Under the pieces are notes generated by a model. That model was not told the origin of the DNA. It searched no databases and saw nothing but the letters and a program-made list of their open reading frames with translations. A DNA stretch of 64,000 nt. It comes from Congeria kusceri. Lineage: Eukaryota; Mollusca; Bivalvia; Myida; Dreissenidae. The stretch covers positions 15,595,201 through 15,659,200 of the forward strand of contig CM051028.1 in the NCBI GenBank assembly GCA_027627225.1, in the 5' to 3' direction. This document shows positions 24,453-37,014 of this stretch, in pieces; positions within the stretch are counted from its first letter, which is position 1; the number at the start of each line of letters is the position of its first letter. A program made the position numbers and the translations under genes.

Positions 24453-27400
24453 ACACAAACTTACATCAAAGTCTGTAATTGTAGTATATATGACTGCAGT
24501 AAACACAGGATGAGTCCTGTAGTTCCAAATAATAGACCTGTGTTCTACTAGTACCATCATAAGGAATATATGCAGCTTAATTATCTTCTCATATTTAATA
24601 ATCAATAACACAACAAGAACAAATGTCCATGTATTCTCTTTTAATCATAAGCAATAAATATTTAGCATTTCTTAATCACATCCACAGCACACAGCTAAAG
24701 AAAATTAAATAACATATTCAATTATACTGAAACAAGTATCACAAAAATACATTAGTATTGCTCAAAGCATGGAAATCTTTTAATTAGTATAGTCCTGCGT
24801 AAAACCAGTACTTAGTCACTTTTTTCACAAGTTTTAGTACAGTTCAGTCAAAACCGAGCAGGTTCATAACCAGCTACTGAGTTGGGCTGATACCCCAGAC
24901 ACTTCCAATGTACCCATTTTGAACAGCAACTTGGACAGTCTCAGTTAATGCTGGTTCTTATGTCACAATGAACAACTTTTCTATAGCATGTAGTAGTTCG
25001 TCACACTAATCACAAAGCAGTCAAAGGTCCTAGCCCGGCAGACTGAATTGATGGAGAAAATTATTCATGTCACCAATGGGTCGCTTTTCCACTGTCTGCT
25101 GCTTCCGGAATGTTTCACCGCAATGGATGTTTTGCCCGAGGATGTTTCGACTTAGAACTTTGTATGTGCACAGATGTGTGATTACTAAATACTCATGACA
25201 ATCTACCATCTGTTATGATAACAACAATTCCTTAACATTATTATTTTAAATATATCTACTTGAATTTGGACGATTAATAATATTACACAACTTGAACACA
25301 CATTATATCATATTTATATTTTTTTAAATAAATGTTAACTACAGTAGTGGTGTTGTGTGTCACAATATGCTAATTCAAGAAGGAATACTCCAATCAGGTT
25401 AATAATCCGCTGGAAAAACATATTTCAGGGTGAGACATCCCAGATTCTGTTTGTGATAGTTACCTGAAACAAATAAAGTTCAATTAATATATTATTATTA
25501 ATTTATTATTGCAATGATGTACTGTAATATAAACACACAATAATATTATGTATAAACATACTGAACTGGCTACTCCATGCAATTCCTATTTTATATACCT
25601 TAAAACTTCTAAATATTGCCTACTGTAGCTAGAGTACTACTGTAGCATATGTTTTCCATTGACAAACACTGATGACACATTTAAAAACTTTTATGGATAA
25701 ACATCACGTGCATACAAAATAAATATAGTGGAATTCTCTTTCTTATTTCATAACCTATTGGAAAGAAAGGTATTAAATCCAAAGCCTAAATACGATCTGT
25801 TGCCTTAGTTTAATGATCATTAATTCCCATACCCCACCACATTTGGAATGGTAAATTTTAACCTGTTTAAAATATAACAAAGTGCATATAAAACATAAAT
25901 ATGTATAAAAGCCGACTTACATATATTTCTGCACAACAAGTAACTGTTTTCTTTTCCAGTCATGAAGTTAAATGAGCAAAATTGCTCTCATCAACAACGA
26001 TAATCAGTACATACAGAAGTAACCTAATCAGTAGTAACCCCCCTTACCTCAATCTCCTACACAGAGTGATCTCCCCTTATTGGAATGTAGAAAAGGGCAA
26101 TATTTTAACTGCAGTGAAAATATAAAATCTTATATTTTCACTGCTTGAACAATATAATGTTTTCTAAATGGGTGCTACCACCCCCACACCCCCGCTACTT
26201 AAAAAAAAAAGTTTGACTAAGATCTATATAAAAACCCATCTGTTAAAGAGTAAAGATAAACACACTTTAAGTCATTTTTAATTTTGTAAGGAGAATTTAC
26301 AAAAAAAAATTGCAACGAGAGCTATTATTTGCCAACTGTATATTATAGAGGTTAGACGCAAATTGTGATTTGACAACATGTTGCAGAAAATTTAAGTGAA
26401 TGAAGTGTTCTCTTTCATAATGGGGGCTGCCGCCCCCACACCCCCGCTTTTTTCTAGCATCAAATATTCAGGATAAACATTCTGGTCAGCTCAACAGCTG
26501 TTAATAATCATTTCGATATCTCAGCCTAATTAAATAATGAAAATGGTTAATAAAACAAAGAAAACACAACATTTAAACTGTTTATTTCATAACAAAAATA
26601 ACTTGCACTATTGGCATAGTTGGGTGTAGTCGATCGCTAAATCCAATATGGCAGACATTTGCTTACTTGAACATAGCAACGAGCACCTGCTCATTGAGCA
26701 TGGGTGATCCGCGTAACGGTAAAGTTCAATCTGGCATCGAGCTGCACATGATATTTATCTAGAATACAAATACAGTCAAGTCGCCAATAACGGAACACTA
26801 GTTTTGGCTTCCATAACTTAAAATGTCGCTTTTTCTATTTTTTGACTTTGCGCAACATAAATTTTTACATCTAGTTGGCATACTTATGACAAAATACGGT
26901 CTAAAACACTCTAAATTTCCGTTTCGTTGCTAAAATGTGTAGAAAATCAGCCATATGGAAGACATTTGTCAAATGAGAATCTCACTGGATTTTACGGTCA
27001 TGTGACATTTTATCTATTTTCAGTAACAGTGCTGTCACTGTTGTCAAACACAGCCTGAAACGAAAATGACATTTTCTGGATTTTTACTTCACTGGTGATT
27101 GTTTTGTGAACACACTATAATTTTAATACCTAGTAAACGAATAATGGATTAAACGTCACTTACATATATTTATACAATATGTTTGCTGGTCAGACATGAG
27201 TAATTGAACAAAAATAATGCATTACAGAAAACAAAAACCATGTTTACAATTCGAGCATGCGAAAAGGTCAAGGTCGATTCGAAAATACCGAAAAATTTCG
27301 TAGTCACAATGCCGGTGTAGTTGTACACTGTGTGCTGATCAGAGTTATTTTCAGGTATTATTTCGATGCATTTGACAATTTCGATTCTCAAAACACGCCA

Positions 27401-28028
27401 CAAGACAAAAGTTTATATATTCCTCCAGAAATTCCAAAATTATGGATTTATTACGTGACATAAATATGTTATGACTCTGGTTGACTTTCGATACGGGATT
27501 GGCTTCAGTGAACAGGTCTAGTCAGTACTATATACACTGTTCGCTGGTTTCTTTAGCTAACGAAACACTAACTAATTTTTAGGGGTTGGACTTATTGCAA
27601 AAAGACATTGGTATTTGGAGACCGGAGTTGATCTTAAGAAAGTTTAGTGGGAATAACATTTTTCTTGCTTTTTCACATGAATTATTGTTTGTTTCAATAG
27701 GCTTACAATATTATGATGAGGTAGTTATACTTGTAAGCCCTGGGAAAACATTGAGATACTTTTTATATAGGGCAATGTTTTGCTGACAGGCTATACCAGG
27801 GAAGGACCATTGATGTGGTGAAAAGTTTTCCTTCTTTGTCTATATTGTTCCGACAGGATTTTGATCGCATCATTTACGTCCCGAAATTACATAGTTATTG
27901 TGAACAGATTTCAATAGAAATTACATACCTGGACAAATAAACCATTCCTAATTAATGTACCATGAATATTTGTATGATAACACTTTCATTTTGGATGCCT
28001 GAGCAAAGTAAACCTACTCACTATTGCA
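24453..28028. other. Gene-poor AT-rich stretch
   Basis: I see no spliceable gene. A repeated C-rich motif (AATGGG, CTACC or CTGCC, CCCCCACACCCCCGCT) occurs at about 26168-26196 and again at about 26419-26448, roughly 251 bp apart. It looks like two copies of a degraded repeat. Confidence 0.4.
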
Positions 28029-31000
28029 TTTTTAGCTCACCTGAGCACAAAGTGCTCATGGTGAGCTTTTGTGATCGCCCGTTGTCCGTCGTGCGTGCGT
28101 GTGTGTGTCATCAACTTTTCATTCAAACAACATCTCCTCCTAAACTGCTTGGCAGATTTTCACCAAACTTCACAGGAATGATCCTTGGGTGGACCTCTTT
28201 CAAAGTTGTTCATATCTTTCCGTTCCGCTGAATATGTAGGTCACCAGAGCTAAAAATAGATTTAAAAAGTGAAAACTTTAAAAATCTTCTTCTATGAAAC
28301 CGCAAGGCTCAGAGCTTTCATATTTGATATGTGACATCCTCTAGAGGTCCTCTACAAAGATTGTTCAAATGATGCCCCTGGGGTCAAAACTGGCCACGCC
28401 CCAGGGGTCAAATGGTTTATATAGACTTGTATAGCAAAATGACTTTGAAAATCTTCTCCTCTGAAACCGCAAGGCCTAGAGGTTTCGTATTTGGTATGTA
28501 ACATTGTATAGTGGTCCTTTACAAAGATTGTTTAAATGATGCCCCTGGGGTCAAAACTGGCCACACCCCAGGGGTCACATGGTTTATATAGACTTAAATA
28601 GCAAAATGACTTTCAAAATCGTCTTCTCTGAAACCGCAAGGCCCAGAGGTTTCATATTTGGTATGTAACATTGTATAGTGGTCCTCTACAAAGATTTTTT
28701 AAATGATGCCCCTGGGGTCAAAACTGGCCACACCCTGGGGGTCACATGGTTTATACAGACTTAAATAGCCAAATGACTTTCAAAATCTTCTCCTCTGAAA
28801 CTGTAAGGCCTAGAGGTTTCATATTCGGTTGGTAACATTGTATAATGGTCCTCTACAAAGATTATTGAAATGATTCCCCTGGGTTCAAAATTGGCAACAC
28901 CCCGGGGGTCACATGGTTTATATGCATTTAAATAGCAAAATGACTTTAAAAATCTTCTTCTCTGAAACCGCAAGGCCCAGAGCTTTTATATTTGGTATCT
29001 AACATTGTATAGTGGTCCTCTACAAAGATTGTTCAAATAATGCCCGTGGGATCAAAACTGGCTACACACCGGGGGGAGGGGGGTCACATTTTTTATACAG
29101 CACTATAACTTCAATAAGCCTCTAACACTCAAAAATCAGTACAGTGTTGTGAGGGTGCTTTAGAGAATCCTTAGAGATGACCATTGAAATGCATAGAAAA
29201 TGTTACCCACGTGCATGGTCAATAATGTTGTTGTGTAAGTAAATTAGCTGGATGTAATGTTTAGGCAATGTGTATGAAATGTAGTCAATCAGTCTTAGTA
29301 TATAAGACCGTCTTATATCATACATTTTCACTTAAGATCTACTACATTGAATTTGTTTACAGGCAAAGTGTATATTTCTAATTTAATAATGAAATGCCAA
29401 ATATGAAATGATAGCAATAGATCTATATCTAGTTTAACTTAAATGGAACTGCACAATTTTTTGTAAGACAAAATGATGCAGCAATTGAGTCTGTAGCTCT
29501 GACACTGCAGTCTGTTTCACCAGCATGTACAGAAACACGTAGCATAGAGCCTAAAGTCTAGTCATCTACTTTAAACCTTTCATTTGTACAGTTTAATTAA
29601 ATGTGTGCAGCACACAAAAAACTACACACAGATCATGTCTCTGCAACAAAGTTCTTAATGCTTTGTTGGCAGCCTCCACCCAAGCACCTCTTCTCAGAAG
29701 AACAACTTTTTAGTACCAGATTATTTGACATGAACACTATGCCTCATCAACATGTGGGTGGACATGTAGCACCAGCAGAAGCCATGAAGGACAGCTTTCT
29801 AAATTGGTGTACAGGGCTTGCACTAAAATGAAATGTTTGTGTTGGATATAACTGTTGGATAGTGGAAGACGTGAACATTTCAGACATGAAATGAAGTATA
29901 AAATAAAGCTTTGTTTAAAGTCATTTCTGATAATGTTGTGATAATATGCCAATATTTTCTTTGAAAGAGGTATACATTTAGGTAAACCGTGTCATTATCT
30001 ATTTCCAGGTTACAGGCTGTTTATTGTTGTGCTTCTGTTAGCTCTGAAGAACTGAAGATTTTGATTTAGTACACATAAAAAGTTTTAAAAAATCTAACGT
30101 CGAAAGGGGTACCCCCCTCCCACCCCAACCCCCAACCGCGGTTATTTGCCCCTATGCCATAGCAAAATCCCGGGGAAAGGCCTGGGTATGTAACATTGAA
30201 TAGTGGTCTTCTACAAAGATTGTTCAAATTATGCCTCTGGGGTCAAAACTGGCCACATCTCGAGGGTCACATGGTTTATATTGACTTGAATTGTAACATG
30301 ACTTTAACAATCTTCTCCTCTGAAACCGTAAGGCCCAGAGGTTTCATATTTGGTATGTAACATTGTATAGTGGTCCTCTACAAAGATTGTTCAATTGATG
30401 CCCTTGGGGTTAAAACTGTCCACATCCCGGGGCTCATATGGTTAATATAAACATAAATAGCAAAATGACTTTAAAAAACTTCTCCTCTGAAACCACAAGG
30501 CCCAGAGGTTTCATATTTGGTTGGAAACATTGTATAGTGGTCCTCTATAAAGATTGTTCAAATGATGCCCCTGGGGTCAAAAATGGGCACACTCCAGGGG
30601 TCACATGGTTTATATCGACTTAAATAGTAAACTGGCTTTAAAAATCTTCTCCTCTGAAAATGCAAGGCCCAGAGTTTTCATATGTGGTATGTGACATTTT
30701 ATAGTGGTCCTCTGCAAAGATTGTTCAAATGATGTCCCAGGGGTCAAAACTGGCCCTGCCCTGGGGTCACATTGTTTATATAGACTTAAATAGCCAAATG
30801 ACTTTAAAATCTCCTGAAACCGCAGTGTTTTCGTATTTGTAATGTAACATTGTATAGTGGTCCTCTTCAAAGATTGTTCAATTATGCCCCTGGGTAAAAA
30901 GTGGCCATGACCCGGGGCGTCACATGATTTATATAGACTTATATGGCACGTGGGCCTTAAAAATCTTCCTTGTTGAAACCGTAAGGCCCAGAGATTTTAT

Positions 31001-31409
31001 AATTTGCATGAACATTGTGGAGCGGTCCTCTACACAGATTGTTCAAATGACGTCCCTGGGGTAAAAAAAGGCCACACCCTGGGGGGTCACATGGTTTATA
31101 TATATTTAAATAGCTAAATGACTTGAAAAATCTTCTCTGAAACTGCAAGGCCCAGTGGAATCATATTGGGTATGTAGCATTGAAAAGTGGTCCACTACAA
31201 ATATTGTTCAAATTATGCCCCTGGGTTACAAGGTGGCCATGCCCTGTGGGTCACATGGTTTATATAGACTAAAAAAAACATCTCAAACTGCAAGACCCAG
31301 TTCTTTATACTCAGGTAAGGCGTTTAGTGCCATTTTTCCCTCTTGTTATTAGCCATTATGATGCCTTAAACTCAGGTGAGCGACCTAGGGCCATCATGGC
31401 CCTCTTGTT
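28029..31409. mobile_element. HINE/Helentron-like element A with about 165-bp tandem array
   Basis: The 5' end TTTTTAGCTCACCTGAGC includes a hairpin at 28035-28066. The 3' end carries CTCAGGTGAGC, an inverted match to the 5' segment, then the hairpin GGGCCATCATGGCCC and the terminal TCTTGTT. Between them lie roughly 12 degenerate copies of a repeat of about 165 bp with the cores CTCTGAAACCGCAAGGCCCA and GATGCCCCTGGGGTCAAAAC. About 1.1 kb of unrelated sequence (29096-30185) interrupts the array. Subterminal inverted repeats, a 3' hairpin and a tandem core match descriptions of Helentron-associated elements and bivalve 'pearl' elements. No replication-helicase protein is encoded. Confidence 0.7.
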
Positions 31410-31850
31410 AAAAACATCTCGCTGTCCTCCACTGTGTAAACTTTAATCAATATTCTGCTATGCTGTAGAAGTGTCTTTCTGTTGTTCAATCTTAGGATAG
31501 CCTCACTCTGATTGGTTGAAATGCTAAATGAGGCTGCCATTTTGGGAATTTCTACATATATGTAATAGATTTATACATAAGTTTAAATCGGAATTAAATC
31601 ATATATAAGGTAAATTTGTTTATGTAAAGTACATCTATTAATAACTTTATTGTAGCAAGTTATAGCAATATCTGAAATTTGAAACTTTCATGTTTCCACC
31701 ACATAAATGGTCGTTTGTCTATGAGACATTCCAGCGAATTTAGTCCCGTATCAAAAGTAGCACTAAATTGGTTGCACATCTGATTTTTTTTACTATTGAT
31801 GCGGTAGCTTAAACCGCATTATTTAATGCATATTTAATCAATTTTTGTAG

Positions 31851-33862
31851 TTTTTAGCTCAGCTGAGCACAAAGTGCTCATGGTGAGCTTTTGTGATCGT
31901 CTGTCGTGTGTGTGTGCATGCGTGTGTGCGTCGTCAACTTTTCATTCAAACAACATCTCCTAAACCGCTTGGCAGATTTTCACCAAACTTCACAGGAATG
32001 ATCCTTGGGTGGACCTCTTTCAAAGTTGTTCAAATCTTTCCGGTCCGCTGAATATGTAGGTCACCAGAGCTAAAAATAGATTTAAAAAGTGAAAACTTTA
32101 AAAATCTATGAAACCGCAAGGCTCAGAGCTTTCATATTTGATATGTGACATCCTCTAGAGGTCCTCTACAAAGATTGTTCAAATTATGCCCCTGGGGTCA
32201 AAACCGGCCACGCCCCGGGGGTCGCATGGTTTATATAGAATATATAGCAAAATGACTTTAAAACTCTTCTCATCTGAAACCACAAGGTCCAGAGGTTTCA
32301 TATTTGGTATGTTACATCCTATAGTGGTCCTCTACAAAGATTGTTCAAATTATGTCCCTGGGGTCAAAACTGGCCACGCCCCGGGGGTCACATGGTTTAT
32401 ATAGAATATATAGCAAAATGACTTTAAAAATCTCCTCTGAAACCGCAAGGCCCAGAGGTTTCATATTTGGTATGTAACATCCTTTAGTGGTCCTGTACAA
32501 AGTTTGTTCAAATTATGCCCCTGGAGTCAAAACGGGCCACGCCCTGGGGGTCACATGGTTTATATAGAATATATAGCAAAATGACTTTAAAACTCTTCTC
32601 CTCTGAAACCACAAGGCCCAGAGGTTTCCTATTTGGTATGTAACATCCTATAGTGGTCCTCTACAAAGATTGTTCAAATTATGCCCCTGGGGTCAAAACT
32701 GGCCACGCCCCGGGGGTCTCATGGTTCATATAGAATATATAGCAAAATGACTTTTAAAATCTTTTCCTCTGAAATCGCAAAGGCCCAGAGGTTTTATATT
32801 TGGTATGTAACATCCTTTAGTGGTCCTGAACAAAGTTTGTTCAAATTATGCCCTGGGGTCAAAACTGGCCACACCCCGGGGGTCACATGGTTTATTTAGA
32901 ATATATAGCAAAATGACTTTAAAAATCTCCCTTGAAACCGCAAGGCCCAGAGGTTTCATATTTGGTATGTAACATCCTTTAGTGATCCTGTACAAAGTTT
33001 GTTCAAATTATGCCCCTGGAGTCAAAACGGGCCATGCCCTGGGGGTCACATGGTTTATATAGAATATATAGCACAATGACTTTAAAACTCTTCTCCTCTG
33101 AAACCACAAGGCCCAGAGGTTTCCTATTTGGTATGTAACATCCTATAGTGGTCCTCTACAAAGATTGTTCAAATTATGCCCCTGGGGTCAAAACTGGCCA
33201 CGCCCCGGGGGTCTCATGGTTCATATAGAATATATAGCAAAATGACTTTTAAAATCTTTTCCTCTGAAATCGCAAAGGCCCAGAGGTTTTATATTTGGTA
33301 TGTAACACCCTTTAGTGGTCCTGAACAAAGTTTGTTCAAATTATGCCCTGGGGTCAAAACTGGCCACACCCCGGGGGTCACATGGTTTATTTAGAATATA
33401 TAGCAAAATGACTTTTAAAATCTCCTCTGAAACCACAAGGCCCAGAGGTTTCATATTTGGTACGTAGCATCCTATAGTGGTCCTCTACAAAGATTGTTCA
33501 AATTATGCCCCTGGGGTCAAAACTGGCCACGCCCAGGGGATCACATGGTTTATATAAACTTATATAGCAAAATGTCTTAAAATCTTCTTCTCTGAATCCG
33601 CAAGGCCCAGAGGTTTCGTATTTGGTATTTAACATCCTATAGTGGTACTCTACAAAGATTGTTCAAATTATGCCCCATGAGTCAAAACAGACCACACCCG
33701 ATTGGTCACATTGTTAATATAGACTTAAATAGCAAAATGACTTTAAAATTTTTCTCCTCTGAAACTGCAAGGCCTAGAGGTTTCATATTTGGTATGTAAC
33801 ATTGTATAGTGGTCCTTTACAAAGAGTGTTAAAATTATGCCCCTATGCGATACACCTTTTTT
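31851..33862. mobile_element. HINE-like element B with about 165-bp array, 3' end missing
   Basis: The element has the same 5' end as element A (TTTTTAGCTCAGCTGAGCAC and a CT/GT-rich leader), followed by about 11 tandem copies of the same 165-bp repeat. It fades out at about 33862 without the usual hairpin and TCTTGTT terminus. Within it, 32430-32924 and 32925-33419 form a recent 495-bp (three-monomer) higher-order duplication. Confidence 0.7.
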
Positions 33863-34442
33863 CCACCTATAGTAACATGTGTGTGTAAAATACAACCTAC
33901 TCATTTCCAATACCTAATGATTTAAAAAGCTATGTCCCGGAAGTGTCAATCACGATCGGATCCTTCTGGTTTAGGGATTTTCTGCATAGGTTCTGTGTTT
34001 CAGTAACGCTAACAACGCTAAGTGCACCTGGTAACAGGGAACCAAATTCTTGCATTTTTTTAACCCAAAGAAATTGTAACAGAAAGTTAATAGGTGTAAA
34101 TACAACACCAAAGTTCCATGAAAAGATAACATAGAAACTTGTTTGCCAATATAAATCTAGATTTCCATCTAATCGATCATTAGTTTTTCATACTTGTCCA
34201 TATTTGAAAGAAACATTATTATTTATATAGATCTACCATGTATATAAAGGTAATATTACTTCAGGCTGCAATATAAATTGAAGGTTTACTAAAGATTTGA
34301 AGAACAAACCTAGCTACATGTATTGTATGGAGTGAATGGTCTTTGTAAAAACAGCGAAGAAAATGACCTGTTACATAAACCATTAATAATAAAAACAACA
34401 CTAAACTTGGTCTCAATTAAGCATTGCTTGAAAAGACCAAAG

Positions 34443-34506
34443 CAATCATTTACACAATCAATCATTTACAAAATCAATCATTTACACAATCAATCATTAA
34501 CAAAAT
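34443..34506. repeat. 16-bp tandem repeat, 4 copies
   Basis: Four copies of AATCATTTACACAATC occur with single-base variation (ACACAATC alternating with ACAAAATC). Confidence 0.85.
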
Positions 34507-34529
34507 CATGATAATATGTAGAACTTAAA

Positions 34530-34860
34530 CAGTGATTTTTTTCGCTAATGTTAGTACCGATTAAAGGCAGCTTCCCCTGACAAAATATCCTCCACTTTTC
34601 CCCAAATTGTCCATTTTCTTCCCCCAAGTAATTTATAGTATTTTACAGGTGGGTGCATAAATAGAAAAGCAATTATTGAAGAATTATTGTCACAACAGAA
34701 GTTCAGTTGATGAAAAATTTGAATATATTAATCTTTAAAAAAGCAAAATTTCATGCTTTTTTAACACATTGCATAAAACATTCCCTATTTTGAAATTTGT
34801 CGCGCTAAAGTTCCCTTTTTCATGGACACAGGCAGGTAGGAAATTAAAAAACAATCACTG
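34530..34860. mobile_element. Small inverted-repeat element, CAGTG ends, 5-bp duplication
   Basis: The left end CAGTGATTTTTTT pairs with the right end AAAAAACAATCACTG. The 331-bp element is flanked by the direct repeat TTAAA on both sides. Its ends and style match the element at 39440-39822, so they probably belong to one family. A hAT subgroup with 5-bp duplications is one possibility. Confidence 0.65.
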
Positions 34861-35463
34861 TTAAAAAACCCACAAACAACAGCTTGCATGGTTCAATATT
34901 AGCCAATTTCAATTCAAAATCGTTCAAACCATTACATTTGCTGCAATAACATATAACTGTTGGGTGTCCCCAAAATTAGGTAGTGCCTAAAATCATATTA
35001 AGCATTTATATGATATATAGTATATACTAGAATTGGCAAAACAGCACAACAGGTTGATTCATATTCAACACCCCGTTACACAGATGAAACATTTCAACTT
35101 AAACTTTGCGACAGTTGTCCCAATGGGACATGTTTCTAAACATTTTACTGGTAATTTTTAATAGCTGCTTACTTCAGAACTGTTTTGGATGAAGGTGGTC
35201 CTATATATGTCATATGTTAACAGTTAAAAGTATTTTGAAAACTATGAAAACGAAAGCTTAATTTGGTTTGTTTTCAACATGTGCAATACATAATTCTATG
35301 TTTTGATACGACCCCTGACCTATATATAACAATTGGGTCATGTTTCGGTATTGGAGAAAATGGCTGCTGAAGTTTAAGGTACCTCCTCAAAATATCATAT
35401 AGCCAATTGTAACCAACAATAATGCAACTAGCCAACCGCTTTATCGAACTTTCACCTCTTGTT

Positions 35464-36064
35464 GTTTTTAGCTAATCTGAGCTCGGTGAGCTATTGATGT
35501 AGGGGGACTATCCTGCGTCGTCCATAATGCGTCAACAGTTAGGCGCATGGACACAATAGAGACTCTCTATTGAATAGAGATTTCACTTTTCATTAAATCT
35601 TGACCAAACGTGCACAGTTTGTGTATGACCATAAAATCTCGGCGAAGTTCGATAATGGGCCAGATCGGTGTCACAGTCAGACCAGGAACACCAGAGTTAT
35701 TGCCCTTTTTTCATGAGAAAAACTGCAAAATGGACTTTGTGCAACGTACATGGACACAGTAGAGACTCTCTATTGAATAGAGACTTCATTTTTCATATGA
35801 TCTTGATCAAACTTGCACAGTTTGTGTATGAGCATAAGTCCACAAGATTGAGGTACAAACACCAGAGTTATTTCCCCTTGATTGTGAAAAAAAATGTAAT
35901 AAATGGACAATGTATGAAGGATGGAGATTTTTTAGTCTAATCTTGATCAAACTTGCACTGTTTGTGTATGACCATAATGTCTCAGTCGAAGTCAAATATG
36001 GACCAGATCAGACCAGATTAAACTAGGAAGACCAGAGTTATGGCCCCTTGTTTGGGAAAAAAAC
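35464..36064. mobile_element. HINE-like element G, about three repeats, truncated
   Basis: It starts with GTTTTTAGCTAATCTGAGC and a CTCGGTGAGCT hairpin partner. About three copies of a repeat of about 170 bp follow (GAGACTCTCTATTGAATAGA; CTTGCACAGTTTGTGTATGA). The 3' terminal hairpin and TCTTGTT are not visible. Confidence 0.5.
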
Positions 36065-36210
36065 CATCTTTCAAATACAAGCATTAAAGCCACAATCAGG
36101 GAAACAACCAATATACGCTTTGAGGCTTAAACTCAATTGATATTATAAATACGTAAAAAATGCCAGATTGCTGAAAGATTGGTCAATGTTTAACTGATAG
36201 TCATATATAT

Positions 36211-36354
36211 GGAATATTACGCTAGTCAATTGTTTCAGAAGTATGTGTTAGTCGAGTGCCTTGTCTGATGACGTATCACATGAGAGGCGGAGCCTCGAGT
36301 GTGATATGAAATAACGCAAGCCACGAGACTTAATACATACTAGCGTAATATTCC
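36211..36354. mobile_element. 144-bp MITE-like inverted repeat
   Basis: The arms GGAATATTACGCTAGT (36211-36226) and ACTAGCGTAATATTCC (36339-36354) are perfect 16-bp inverted repeats around a GC-richer core. This fits a short MITE. It lies about 650 bp upstream of the RNF216 coding start. Confidence 0.75.
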
Positions 36355-37014
36355 TTTTATTATATACCACGATAAACTTCAAATGTGCATTTGCCTTATT
36401 TTATTTGTTTAAAACTACAATAATGACTTATCATTGTAGGTATAGATAATATTTGTTTACATAACTTTATGATCACGTCATTAAAAAAGTAGTCCAGCTA
36501 GTATGGTAATACGGGATCAGAAAAATAGCGAGTAGCATAATACTGGATTTTGTTTCTGTCGACATGTATTTCACCGATTGATAAAGCATTAATTTTGTTA
36601 AGATTTTAAACAGGTATATAATAAAGTGAAAATATGTGTGTTCAGTGCAAGCTAAATATGACACGTGACCTGCAGTACTTTTATCGCATCATTCATGCAT
36701 GGTTGTAAAATGGTGGGCATAAAATAAAGTTGTGTGTTACAGTTTTACTCAGTTGGGTACTTCCGACAATCAACTAATGTTAGTGGCGTAACATAATTTC
36801 AAGCACTCAATTAAATCACCCAGTACTCATTATTTAATTAATGATGGGGAAATACTAAATTCTGGTAAAATCTTTACCTGTTGCACTGTGTAATAATATT
36901 TTTGACATAAACATGCTGCTTCAAACTAAGATATCCTGAGGCTGCAATAGTTCTGTTCAGAAATTTAAGGTTTACAGTAGAAACCACTAACCAGTAATAT
37001 ATTTTGCAGGAACT

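Larger units (their letters stand above)
33863..35463. other. Gene-poor stretch with small repeats
   Basis: No gene was recognised. It contains the 16-bp tandem repeat at 34443-34506 and the CAGTG element at 34530-34860. Confidence 0.4.

Noticed and set aside
29601..29831. A 76-residue plus-strand frame with fairly balanced codons
   Set aside because: It sits in the interruption of element A, has no signal, motif or splice context, and I cannot support it as a gene.
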